Shown one piece after another: positions 6,519 through 12,977 of a stretch of 20,818 nucleotides of DNA; the stretch's first letter is position 1; each line of letters opens with the position of its first letter. Source of the DNA: Thermoleophilia bacterium. GTDB taxonomy: Bacteria; Actinomycetota; Thermoleophilia; Gaiellales; SKUG01. The notes under the pieces were generated by a model. The model did not search any database. It was not told the DNA's origin and was given only the letters and a program-made list of their open reading frames with translations. The stretch is taken from contig JAOPYW010000138.1 in the NCBI GenBank assembly GCA_025964405.1, positions 1-20,818 of the forward strand, in the 5' to 3' direction. The translations under genes and the position numbers were made by a program.

Positions 6519-7166
6519 ATGCCCGCCCCCCTCGAGATCCTCGCCGCACTCCCCGATGTCGCTGGCACCTCGATGGCGGCGCACGCGGTGGAGAACATCC
6601 CCGTTGCGCTGTCGATCGTCAAGGCGATCCGTGATGACGACGGGGTGGTCACCGACTTCTGCGTCGAGTACTCGAACCTCGCCGCGTCGGCTGCCTCCAA
6701 CGATCGCACCGAGACCTACGGCAAGGCCTTGTTCGACCTCATCCCCGCCTTCCGTGAAGTGGGCATGTTCGACCAGTTCGTGCGTGTGCTCGAGACCGGT
6801 GCGCCCTATACGGAGGAGAATGTCCGCCTTGCCGGCACCTACGGCGACATCGAGTACGACACGCTCATCGACGTCGTTGCGACGCGCCTCGACGACGAGC
6901 ACGTGCTCACCGTGTCGCACGACCGCACGACCCAGCACCAGATGTCGGTGCGCCTCGTGAACGTGCAGGAGGCGTTGGGGCGTCGCGAGCAGATGGAGCG
7001 GCAGATCAACGCGGTCAATGCGGGTCTCATCGAGGACCTCGTGGGCGTGCAGCGAGCGATCGACCAGAACGACCTGCGCGAGGCGCGACGTCACGCAGCG
7101 AACGGCACACGCCGCGCCGCCGAAGTCGTGACCGGCCTCCGCGACGTGATCCGCACCGGTCCATAA
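6519..7166 (+). CDS. PAS-domain protein with a DHp-like helical tail
   Basis: A 215-residue soluble protein. Residues 24-145 form a PAS domain: ENIPVALSIVKAI, DFCVEYSNLAA, then a YGKALFDLIPAF helix and a beta-sheet end, DDEHVLTVSHDRTTQ. PAS domains sense small ligands or redox state, or mediate dimerisation. Residues 150-211 are a helical hairpin (RREQMERQINAVNAGL, then AIDQNDLREARRHAA and RRAAEVVTGLRDVI). It resembles the dimerisation part of HisKA_3-type kinases, where EIHDG would carry the phosphorylated histidine; here the equivalent reads AVNAG, and no kinase ATPase domain follows. It is therefore probably a signalling adaptor rather than a kinase. It precedes a sigma-like gene on the same strand by 130 bases. 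Confidence 0.82.
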   Translation: MPAPLEILAALPDVAGTSMAAHAVENIPVALSIVKAIRDDDGVVTDFCVEYSNLAASAASNDRTETYGKALFDLIPAFREVGMFDQFVRVLETGAPYTEENVRLAGTYGDIEYDTLIDVVATRLDDEHVLTVSHDRTTQHQMSVRLVNVQEALGRREQMERQINAVNAGLIEDLVGVQRAIDQNDLREARRHAANGTRRAAEVVTGLRDVIRTGP

Positions 7167-7180
7167 CTGCTCATACCTAC

Positions 7181-7198
7181 TCCGCACGCGGGTGCGGA
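7181..7198 (+). terminator. Hairpin after the PAS gene
   Basis: TCCGCAC and GTGCGGA form a perfect seven-base stem with a GCGG loop, 14 bases after the PAS stop. No T tract follows, so termination is only one reading; it also sits just upstream of the sigma-like gene's promoter. Confidence 0.35.
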
Positions 7199-7213
7199 CG
7201 GGAACCCCTCGGG

Positions 7214-7219
7214 TAGAGT
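7214..7219 (+). promoter_or_regulatory. -10 element of the sigma-like gene
   Basis: TAGAGT in the gap between the PAS and sigma-like genes. If used, it gives a leader of about 70 bases before the ATG at 7297, in contrast to the leaderless genes around it. No matching -35 is clear. Confidence 0.35.
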
Positions 7220-7234
7220 GGACCGAATGGTCCA
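7219..7234. promoter_or_regulatory. Palindromic operator candidate
   Basis: TGGACCGAATGGTCCA consists of two perfect six-base arms around GAAT. It starts on the last base of the TAGAGT -10 and covers the likely transcription start. The GACC/GGTC arm style and size suit TetR-family operators, and a TetR gene lies nearby (7726-8340, convergent). The pairing of that regulator with this site is inference. Confidence 0.5.
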
Positions 7235-7296
7235 GTGATGGTCTCCTGAGCTGAGGACACCGTCACGGCGATCACCACCGAGCACGGGGGAGTTCC

Positions 7297-7758
7297 ATGG
7301 GACTGGGGCGTGGGTCTGCAGGGGGAGTGAGGCTGCGTGCCGGGCATCCGGCGGCGCTGGCCTACGATCGGATACGCGACCGGGCCTGGAACCTCGCCTT
7401 GAACGTCACCCATGACCAGGATCGCGCGGCCGACGTCATCGTCGCCGTGTTCGACGCATGCGCGTGTGACCCCCAGGTCGACTGGAACGACGACGTTGCA
7501 CTCCTGCGAGACGTGCGCCGGCGCGCGCTGGTCGCAATGGAGGGGTCGACGGGGCCATCAACGGCGCTGGCGACCGAGCTGGCGCACCTGACGCCCGTGC
7601 AACGGGAAGCGGTCGAGCTCGCCGTCATCGGCGGCTGCACGCCGGCGCAGATCGCGCGCGCGCTGGGTGCGGCGCCGAATCACGTCACCGTGCAGCTGAC
7701 GGCAGGGATCAGGGCACTCGCTGCATCAGTGGGACGCGGAGTGCAGCTGCAGGTGTGA
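7297..7758 (+). CDS. Short sigma-70-like (ECF-type) protein
   Basis: A 153-residue protein with two recognisable parts. Residues 20-58 (AYDRIRDRAWNLALNVTHDQ, then AADVIVAVFDACA) resemble sigma region 2. Residues 97-145 (HLTPVQREAVELAV, then TPAQIARALGAAPNHVTVQL) are a clear region 4 helix-turn-helix that would read the -35 element. Between them is a short variable linker. It is shorter than typical ECF sigma factors (about 170-200), and region 2 is weakly conserved, especially where the -10 is read, so it may be a degenerate or specialised member. GGGGGAG lies four bases before the ATG, a strong ribosome site. No anti-sigma factor is adjacent. Its last 33 bases overlap the end of the convergent TetR gene. 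Confidence 0.72.
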   Translation: MGLGRGSAGGVRLRAGHPAALAYDRIRDRAWNLALNVTHDQDRAADVIVAVFDACACDPQVDWNDDVALLRDVRRRALVAMEGSTGPSTALATELAHLTPVQREAVELAVIGGCTPAQIARALGAAPNHVTVQLTAGIRALAASVGRGVQLQV

Positions 7759-8340
7759 CCACGCCGAGGCGAGCGCGATGCGGAGCTGCTCGGGATCACG
7801 TCGCACCTGCGTCAGCATCAGGCCACCCTGGATCGACGCCATCGTGGCCGTGGTGAGTTCGCGAGGGCGTGCGTCGACATCGAGCAGGCCGTTCGCATGC
7901 ATCGCCGAGAGGCCCCGATCGAGCATGCCTTCCCAGAGGTCGAATCCTGCAACGAGCTGGGCGCGCACCACCTCGTCGGTCTCCACGAGGTGTGCCGACA
8001 GCATCGCCATCGGGCATCCACCGCGCGCGTCGAGGGTCACCTGGAGGTCGACGAGGCAATCGAACCAGGCCCGGATCCCCTCCCAGGTGTGCAGCGACTC
8101 CATCATGCTGCGCTGGAGGCCGACCACGTCATCGATCGTCGCGTCGACTGCGGCGCGAACGAGCGCTGACCGACCATCGAAGTAGTGGTAGAGCTGTCCC
8201 TTGCTGACACCCGTGCGTGACATGACGAGATCCATGCTCATGTCGGTCGCACCGTGCTCCGCGATCACCTCGACCGCTGCGCGGACGATGCGAGCTCGCG
8301 TCGCCCGTCCGCGGGTCGTCGTGGGTGTGGAAGCGCTCAT
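7726..8340 (-). CDS. TetR-family transcriptional regulator
   Basis: A 204-residue protein. The N-terminal DNA-binding domain holds the helix-turn-helix at about 34-56 (MSMDLVMSRTGVSKGQLYHY), including the family signature G-V-S-K-G-x-L-Y-x-Y-F. The C-terminal helices would bind a ligand and dimerise; AWFDCLVDLQVTLDARGGCP resembles the C-terminal domain of the TetR subgroup that senses small hydrophobic or aromatic ligands, though the inducer cannot be named. The ATG at 8340 is chosen because a TAGAAT -10 ends eight bases upstream and MSASTPT directly precedes the DNA-binding domain; a start at 8430 would be upstream of that promoter. Its 3' end overlaps the sigma-like gene by 33 bases in opposite orientation. 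Confidence 0.9.
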   Translation of the reverse strand: MSASTPTTTRGRATRARIVRAAVEVIAEHGATDMSMDLVMSRTGVSKGQLYHYFDGRSALVRAAVDATIDDVVGLQRSMMESLHTWEGIRAWFDCLVDLQVTLDARGGCPMAMLSAHLVETDEVVRAQLVAGFDLWEGMLDRGLSAMHANGLLDVDARPRELTTATMASIQGGLMLTQVRRDPEQLRIALASAWSHLQLHSASH

Positions 8341-8348
8341 GCCTGCAG

Positions 8349-8354
8349 ATTCTA
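8349..8354 (-). promoter_or_regulatory. -10 element of the TetR gene
   Basis: TAGAAT on the minus strand ends eight bases before the ATG at 8340. This is one of the best -10 matches here and implies a leaderless or nearly leaderless mRNA. No -35 match is seen. Confidence 0.5.
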
Positions 8355-8526
8355 GCTGGCTCCGGTGGATGGGCATCGGCCGCTCGTCATCACTCGACGC
8401 GATCGGGCCCGATTCGCTCGACAGCGCCATCAGCGTCGACCGGCCCTGCCGGACCCCTGGGCTCGGGCATCGCCTGCCGGTCTCGCACTACTCGTCGCGC
8501 CCGAAACGGGGTCCGCCGGGCAGCGC

Positions 8527-9681
8527 TCAGCGAGCCGCGAAGGGGCCGATCGGCGCATCGACGCCAGCGGAACTCGCGACACGCGCCAACGCGGAGGCGA
8601 CGTGGCGCTGCAACACCTTCGTGTCGCGCTGGCCGGGTTCGAGGTGCACGGCGCGCACGTCGATCGTGTGCGCGGCGCGGTCGCGACGCAGGTCGAGGCG
8701 CGCGACGATGCGATCGTGCACGAGGAGCGGCAGCACGTAGTAGCCGTAGGCGCGGATCGGTTCGGGCTTGTAGACCTCGATGATGTGCTCGAACCCGAAC
8801 AGACGCGGCGCCAGCCGGCGATCCCAGAGCAGGTTCTCGAAAGGGCAGAGGAGGGCCGCTCCCCGCGGGGCTCCATCGATCTCGACCCCGGCCGGCACGA
8901 AGACGTCGTGACCCCCGTCGTCCACCTGCAGTCGCCGCACGCGTCCCGCGGCGACGAGCGCCTCGAGCTGCGCCGCAACCGCGCGCTGACGGCCCTGTAG
9001 CCGACAGTGCTCGACCACTCCCTGTGCCGTCAGCGCACCACGGGCGTCGATCGCCCGCGCGGCGTAGTCGCGCACGAACGTCGCGTCGTCCGGAACCGGT
9101 GCCGCGCGCCACGAGGCCGGGATGACCCGCTCCGCGAGGTCGTACACGCGCTGGAACCCGTCGCGCCGCGCCGTCGTCAACTCGCCGCTCGCGAACAGGA
9201 ACTCGAGCGCTCACTTGGCCGGCTTCCAGTTCCACATGCCGCCGCCACCGCCTCCGTCGAACGCGCGCACGGGGAGCGGACCCTCGTCGCGGATGCGGGC
9301 GAGCACCTCGACCTCGAGCCCCCAGTCGCGTGCGATGCCGGCGCTCCAGGTGCCCCGCTCCTCGCGCTCGACCATGCGCCGTCGCATCAGCGGGTAGTCC
9401 TCGATCGCCACGAGGCAGGCCTCGTGGGCCCAGTACTCGAAGATGCGGCCCGCACCCAGCAGCTCGTTCTCGACGTTCGCGCCGTACCGGCCGATGCGCG
9501 ACCCGATGGTCAGCCGGTGCGCCCGCTCCACCGCGGAGATCGAATCCAGCTGCACCGCCTGGAGCCGGTGCACGAGCCCGGCCACGTCATCCGCGGTCGC
9601 ACTCCGCTGCGTCGCGAACCCCTGGCGTGCAACCACGAATCGCCGAAGGCACGGCACGTCGATGCGATCGGGGCTGCTCAC
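8527..9681 (-). pseudogene. YcaQ/AlkX-family crosslink-repair DNA glycosylase, interrupted by an in-frame TGA
   Basis: The 384-codon frame is intact except for one TGA at codon 157 (9211-9213). The first part ends GGMWNWKPAK; after the stop the same frame continues ALEFLFASGELTT and DGFQRVYDLAERVIP, exactly the family's continuous sequence. A single C-to-T change of an arginine CGA would explain it. YcaQ-type winged-helix glycosylases unhook DNA interstrand crosslinks. Q44-L45-D46 (QAVQLDSI) is the Q-x-D catalytic motif, and CPFENLLWDRRLAPRLFGFEH with YGYYVLPLLVHDRI is the conserved C-terminal half. The GTG start overlaps the Nudix stop by four bases (GTGA). Possible readings are a recent pseudogene, read-through, or an error in the sequence; as read, only a truncated 156-residue product is made. 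Confidence 0.85.
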
Positions 9682-10136
9682 GCCGGTTCGAACGCACGGG
9701 GGAGCACGACGTCAGCCCACGGCTTCGTCGGCAACAGGCGCGCCTGCTCGAGCGTCACCCATCGCAGCTCGGCCACCTCATCGTCCGCATCGACGATCCC
9801 GCCCGTGATGCGGCACCGGTAGCACGTCATCACGATGCTTGCTTCGTCACCGCTCGAGTAGGTGAGGTGGAACGCGGGCCCGCCGTGCACGGAGTGCAGC
9901 GATTCGACGACCACCTCGAATCCGGTCTCCTCGAGCGTCTCTCGAACGACGGCGTGCTCGGGGTGTTCGTCAGGTTCGACCGAGCCTCCCGGCAGCATCC
10001 AGAAGTCACCCTCCGAGCTCCGCAGCAGGAGCAGTCGTCCGGCGTCGTCGAAGATGAGCGCCGCCACGTGCGGCAGGAGCAGTACGCGCGGGCCCACGAG
10101 GGTGCGGAGTTCGCGGAGGTAGTCAGACATCGCCAT
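9678..10136 (-). CDS. Nudix hydrolase
   Basis: A 152-residue protein with a complete Nudix box at 51-73: G51, E57, R65-E66, E69-E70, G72, within GSVEPDEHPEHAVVRETLEE. This loop-helix-loop binds Mg2+ and cleaves a nucleoside diphosphate linked to another group; the substrate cannot be told from the sequence. PHVAALIFDDAGRLLLLRSS and DFWMLPGG are the usual core strands. The ATG at 10136 is chosen because GGGAG lies about ten bases upstream; an ATG at 10130 (MSDYLREL) is a close alternative. Its stop overlaps the start of the glycosylase gene by four bases, so the two are translated as a coupled pair. That would put a nucleotide-cleaning enzyme next to a DNA-repair enzyme. Confidence 0.9.
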   Translation of the reverse strand: MAMSDYLRELRTLVGPRVLLLPHVAALIFDDAGRLLLLRSSEGDFWMLPGGSVEPDEHPEHAVVRETLEETGFEVVVESLHSVHGGPAFHLTYSSGDEASIVMTCYRCRITGGIVDADDEVAELRWVTLEQARLLPTKPWADVVLPRAFEPA

Positions 10137-10159
10137 GGTCGCGCGACTCCCGCAGGGTG

Positions 10160-10456
10160 TCAGTTCGCGGCAGCGCGCTCGAGCCGCGCCACGTGCGCCA
10201 TGAGTGACTTGCGCTGGGCGCGGAGCACCGGCAGCATGCGACCCTCGCTCCACGCGGCGTCGACCTTGGTCGGCACGCGCAGGAGCGCAGCGCGCTCCTC
10301 GGCGTCGGGCACCAGTGCGACGAGGCGTGCGTGCAGTTCGAGCACGGCCTGGTCGGGACCGGGGGCGACCTGTCCGCCGGTCGGCAGGCCGAAGGCCGGC
10401 ACGCCGTTCGGCTGTGAGATGTGGTTCGCCTTGTTGGATTGTCCGCCGATGTCCAT
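10160..10456 (-). CDS. Small protein of unknown function
   Basis: A 98-residue protein with no recognised domain. Residues 1-35 are polar and Gly/Pro-rich (MDIGGQSNKANHISQPNG and then VPAFGLPTGGQVAPGP), probably flexible. Residues 36-98 look helical: QAVLELHARLVALVPDAEER, then WSEGRMLPVLRAQRKSLMAHVARLERA, an amphipathic, coiled-coil-like end. It has no signal peptide or membrane helix. The ATG at 10456 follows a TAAACT -10 by six bases, so the gene probably starts its own leaderless transcript even though it lies only nine bases after the acetyltransferase stop. The Nudix gene starts 23 bases downstream, so the three may form a small unit with the glycosylase. Confidence 0.75.
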   Translation of the reverse strand: MDIGGQSNKANHISQPNGVPAFGLPTGGQVAPGPDQAVLELHARLVALVPDAEERAALLRVPTKVDAAWSEGRMLPVLRAQRKSLMAHVARLERAAAN

Positions 10457-10462
10457 GCGGGC

Positions 10463-10468
10463 AGTTTA
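10463..10468 (-). promoter_or_regulatory. -10 element of the 98-residue protein gene
   Basis: TAAACT on the minus strand ends six bases before the ATG at 10456. It overlaps the TAA stop of the acetyltransferase gene, so an internal promoter sits at the gene junction. Confidence 0.45.
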
Positions 10469-10987
10469 CGCGGTATCCGACGGCTGCGGCGGCACGTCTC
10501 CGTCAGGGGCCGTCCGTAGGTCGAGCTGCCACCAGCCCACGTCGACCCACCGGTCGAGCTTGGAGCCGATGCGCTCGTAGTGGGCGACCTTGCGGAAGCC
10601 ACGCGACTCGAACAGGCCGACGCTCCCCGGGTTGGGGAGCGATATGCCGGCCATCGCATTCGCCATTCCGAGGGCCCGCAGGCGCACGAGCACTGCGTCG
10701 AGCAGTTCCGCGCCGACGCCCTGTCGGCGCACCGAGGCGTCGAGGTAGATCGAGACTTCCTGCGACCAACGGTACGCCGCCCGCGTGTGGAACGGCCCGG
10801 CATACGCATAGCCCACCACCGCGCCACCTCGTTCCGCGACGAGCCAGCAGGTCGCGGCCGCCATGCGCGCGGCGAACTGCTCGGCGGTCGGCGGCTCCTC
10901 CTCGAACGAAGCGACGGAATCGGTGACGTAGGGTGCATAGATCGCAGCGATCGCGGCTGCGTCGTCGGGGGTGGCAGGTCGGAGCAT
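10466..10987 (-). CDS. PAT/Bar-like GNAT N-acetyltransferase
   Basis: A 173-residue GNAT-fold enzyme that transfers acetyl from acetyl-CoA. It has the marks of the phosphinothricin/methionine-derivative acetyltransferase branch: IYAPYVTDSVASFEEEPPT (16-34), GYAYAGPFHTRAAYRWSQEVSIYL (59-82), the acetyl-CoA loop VRRQGVGAEL (86-95), AGISLPNPGSVGLFESRGF (113-131), and the end KLDRWVDVGWWQLDL. Family members acetylate small amines such as methionine sulfone/sulfoximine or phosphinothricin; the natural substrate here is unknown. The ATG at 10987 is preferred over a GTG at 10996, because a TAGGTG element lies six bases upstream of it and overlaps the GTG. It is divergent from the spermidine-synthase-like gene. 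Confidence 0.9.
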   Translation of the reverse strand: MLRPATPDDAAAIAAIYAPYVTDSVASFEEEPPTAEQFAARMAAATCWLVAERGGAVVGYAYAGPFHTRAAYRWSQEVSIYLDASVRRQGVGAELLDAVLVRLRALGMANAMAGISLPNPGSVGLFESRGFRKVAHYERIGSKLDRWVDVGWWQLDLRTAPDGDVPPQPSDTA

Positions 10988-10993
10988 GACCGA

Positions 10994-10999
10994 CACCTA
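10994..10999 (-). promoter_or_regulatory. Possible -10 element of the acetyltransferase gene
   Basis: TAGGTG on the minus strand ends six bases before the ATG at 10987. It lacks the final T of TANNNT, so it is weaker than the others but sits at the same spacing. Confidence 0.3.
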
Positions 11000-11040
11000 C
11001 CCGACGCCCCGGGCCGTGACGCGCCCGGCTGCCTGACCGG

Positions 11041-11046
11041 TAGGGT
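11041..11046 (+). promoter_or_regulatory. -10 element of the spermidine-synthase-like gene
   Basis: TAGGGT ends eight bases before the ATG at 11055. GTGACG at 11016-11021 is a -35-like sequence at a long 19-base spacing. Confidence 0.45.
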
Positions 11047-11054
11047 GCAGCCCG

Positions 11055-12608
11055 ATGACCGCCGACGAACCACCCCGAGACGTGACGCCGGCCCGCCCGG
11101 CGCTCGGCGTGATGTCACTCGTGGTCTTCCTGGTGGGGGTCGCCAGCCTCGGCGCCGAGATCGCCGCCGCCCGCCTGCTCGCCCCCTACTTCGGCGCGAG
11201 CACGATCATCTGGGCGAACACGATCGCCACCGTGCTGCTCGCGCTGTCGCTCGGCTACGCCCTCGGCGGCCGCCTCGCCGATCGCCGCCCGTCGCGCGGC
11301 ACCCTCGCAGGCCTGCTCATCGTCTCGGGAGCGCTCCTCGGCGCCGTGCCGATCGTCGCGGCTCCCGTGCTCGACCTCGCCAGCGGAGCGCTCGCCGACA
11401 CCGCCGCCGGTCCCTTCGCGGGCTCACTCGTCGCGGTGCTCCTGCTCATCGCCATCCCGCTCGCGCTGATCGGTGCGGTCACGCCACTCGCGCTCCGCCT
11501 GTCGCTCGTCGACGTCGCCAGTGCCGGTCGCATCAGCGGACGCCTCTCCGCCATCTCCACGGCCGGCGCGCTCATCGGCACGTTCCTGTCGGCACTGCTG
11601 CTCGTGCCGTTCATCGGCACACGCCGCACGTTCCTCGTCTTCGGACTGATGCTCGTGCTGCCCGGCGTCCTCCTGGCTTGGCGCCGCGCGCGCTCGGGAT
11701 CCCTCGTCGCACTCCTGCTCGTCGTGGGCATCATCGCGCCCGCTCCGGCCGATTCGAGCCCCGACGGTCGCGTGGTCGCCAGCGCCGACACCGAGTACCA
11801 GCACGTGCGCGTGGTCGAAACCGAGAGCCGCCGCCGCCTCCTCGAACTCAACGAGGGCGTCGCGGTGCACTCGGTCTGGGAGCGCGGCGCATGGCTAACT
11901 GGCGGCTACTGGGACGAACCACTCGTGCTCGCCGGCCTCGTGGCCGACGCCCCGCCACCCGCGCGCGTGGCGATCCTGGGCGCCGCCGCCGGCACGACCG
12001 CCCGCGCCTTCACGCACTTCTACCCGACGACGCACGTCGACGCGGTCGAGCTCGACGGGGAGCTGGAGGAGATCGGCACCCGCTGGTTCGGCCTCGAGAC
12101 CGGCCCGCGGCTCGACTACGTGCACGCCGACGCCCGGCCCTTCATCCGCACCTCGACCGACACCTACGACCTCATCCTCGTCGATGCGTATCGCCAGCCC
12201 TACATCCCGTTCTACCTCACCACGCGTGAATTCTTCGGGGAGCTGCGCGCACGGCTGTCACCCGGGGGCGTCGTCGTCATCAACGTCGGGCACACGCCCG
12301 GATCCTCGGAGCTCGAGCGCGTGATCGCCCGGTCGGCGCGCACCGCCTTCGGCCACGTCGTCACCGACCAGTTCGACGACACCAACGTCGAGGTCGTCGC
12401 AAGTCGGCAGCCGCTCGCAGCCGCGAACCTCGCCGCGGGCCGCGCAACGCTCCCCCGAGCACTGCAGCCGCTCGCGGACGACGTGGCGTCGCGCATCCGC
12501 CCAGCCCGTGTCGGTACGCGCGTGTTCACCGACGACCGGGCGCCGGTGGAGTGGCTCGTTGACGGTTCGCTGCTCGACTTCGCCACGAGCGGCGACGACC
12601 TCGGCTGA
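11055..12608 (+). CDS. Membrane-fused spermidine-synthase-like methyltransferase-fold protein
   Basis: A 517-residue protein. The first 230 residues hold about seven hydrophobic helices (near 18-40, 50-72, 84-105, 123-147, 163-187, 191-209, 216-230), with GAEIAAARLLAPYFG (33-47), typical of this family, in the first helical pair. From about 235 on comes a Rossmann domain like spermidine synthase: VAILGAAAGTTARAF (305-319) is a variant nucleotide/SAM loop, VDAVELD (328-334) carries the acidic ribose-binding residues, HADARPFI (357-364) follows, and ILVDAYRQPYIPFYLTTREFF (374-394) has the catalytic-type aspartate. The family is usually named fused spermidine synthase, but activity on putrescine is unproven and the natural substrate may differ. 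It is divergent from the acetyltransferase gene. Confidence 0.85.
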   Translation: MTADEPPRDVTPARPALGVMSLVVFLVGVASLGAEIAAARLLAPYFGASTIIWANTIATVLLALSLGYALGGRLADRRPSRGTLAGLLIVSGALLGAVPIVAAPVLDLASGALADTAAGPFAGSLVAVLLLIAIPLALIGAVTPLALRLSLVDVASAGRISGRLSAISTAGALIGTFLSALLLVPFIGTRRTFLVFGLMLVLPGVLLAWRRARSGSLVALLLVVGIIAPAPADSSPDGRVVASADTEYQHVRVVETESRRRLLELNEGVAVHSVWERGAWLTGGYWDEPLVLAGLVADAPPPARVAILGAAAGTTARAFTHFYPTTHVDAVELDGELEEIGTRWFGLETGPRLDYVHADARPFIRTSTDTYDLILVDAYRQPYIPFYLTTREFFGELRARLSPGGVVVINVGHTPGSSELERVIARSARTAFGHVVTDQFDDTNVEVVASRQPLAAANLAAGRATLPRALQPLADDVASRIRPARVGTRVFTDDRAPVEWLVDGSLLDFATSGDDLG

Positions 12609-12695
12609 TCGATCACGCGACGCGGGCCCCGCGGCTACAGCAGCTGCATCCCGATGCCGATGCCTGTGGGGCACCGACGACCCACGGTAGGGGCA

Positions 12696-12923
12696 ATGAC
12701 TCGCAACGCCACCTGCATCAACTGCGGCACCCGCATCGACATGGACGTGATCAGGTTCTGCCCGTACTGCGAGGCGGAGCGTGAACGCGTGCGTGGGTAT
12801 CGACCGCAGGTGAAGGTGGGCGGGTCGGGGGGCGGCGCGGCGCTGCGCGCGATCGGCTGGTTCGTCGGCGTGCTGGTCGTGGTCGGTGTCGCCCTGGTGA
12901 TCGTCGGGGCCATCCGCTCCTGA
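12696..12923 (+). CDS. Zinc-ribbon protein with one membrane helix
   Basis: A 75-residue protein. CINCG and CPYC (within TRNATCINCGTRIDMDVIRF and CPYCEAERE) form a CxxC-x15-CxxC zinc ribbon in the first 30 residues. A basic, glycine-rich linker (RVRGYRPQVKVGGSGGG) follows, then one hydrophobic helix (AIGWFVGVLVVVGVALVIVGAI) that ends the protein. The zinc ribbon should therefore face the cytoplasm from the membrane. This layout is common in small actinobacterial proteins of unknown role. ATG 12696 is chosen because the ribbon begins immediately after it and GGTAGGGG precedes it, though the spacing is short; ATGs at 12654 and 12660 would add up to 14 residues with no family support. ychF starts 54 bases downstream. 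Confidence 0.72.
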   Translation: MTRNATCINCGTRIDMDVIRFCPYCEAERERVRGYRPQVKVGGSGGGAALRAIGWFVGVLVVVGVALVIVGAIRS

Positions 12924-12964
12924 CGGCGTCGGTCGTCGATCCGTCGCGACGGCTGCGAATGGCG

Positions 12965-12970
12965 TACGAT
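12965..12970 (+). promoter_or_regulatory. -10 element of ychF
   Basis: TACGAT ends seven bases before the ATG at 12978. It implies ychF can be transcribed on its own as a leaderless mRNA. Confidence 0.5.
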
Positions 12971-12977
12971 TGCTGGC

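Noticed and set aside
7200..7206. GGAACC as a -35 element read by an ECF sigma factor, implying self-control by the sigma-like protein
   Set aside because: No CGT-type -10 follows at 15-17 bases, so only half of the signal is present.
8527..9681. Two separate genes (9211-9681 and 8527-9180) on the minus strand
   Set aside because: Both parts are in the same frame and join into one continuous family sequence across a single TGA; the second part would need a TTG start with no ribosome site.
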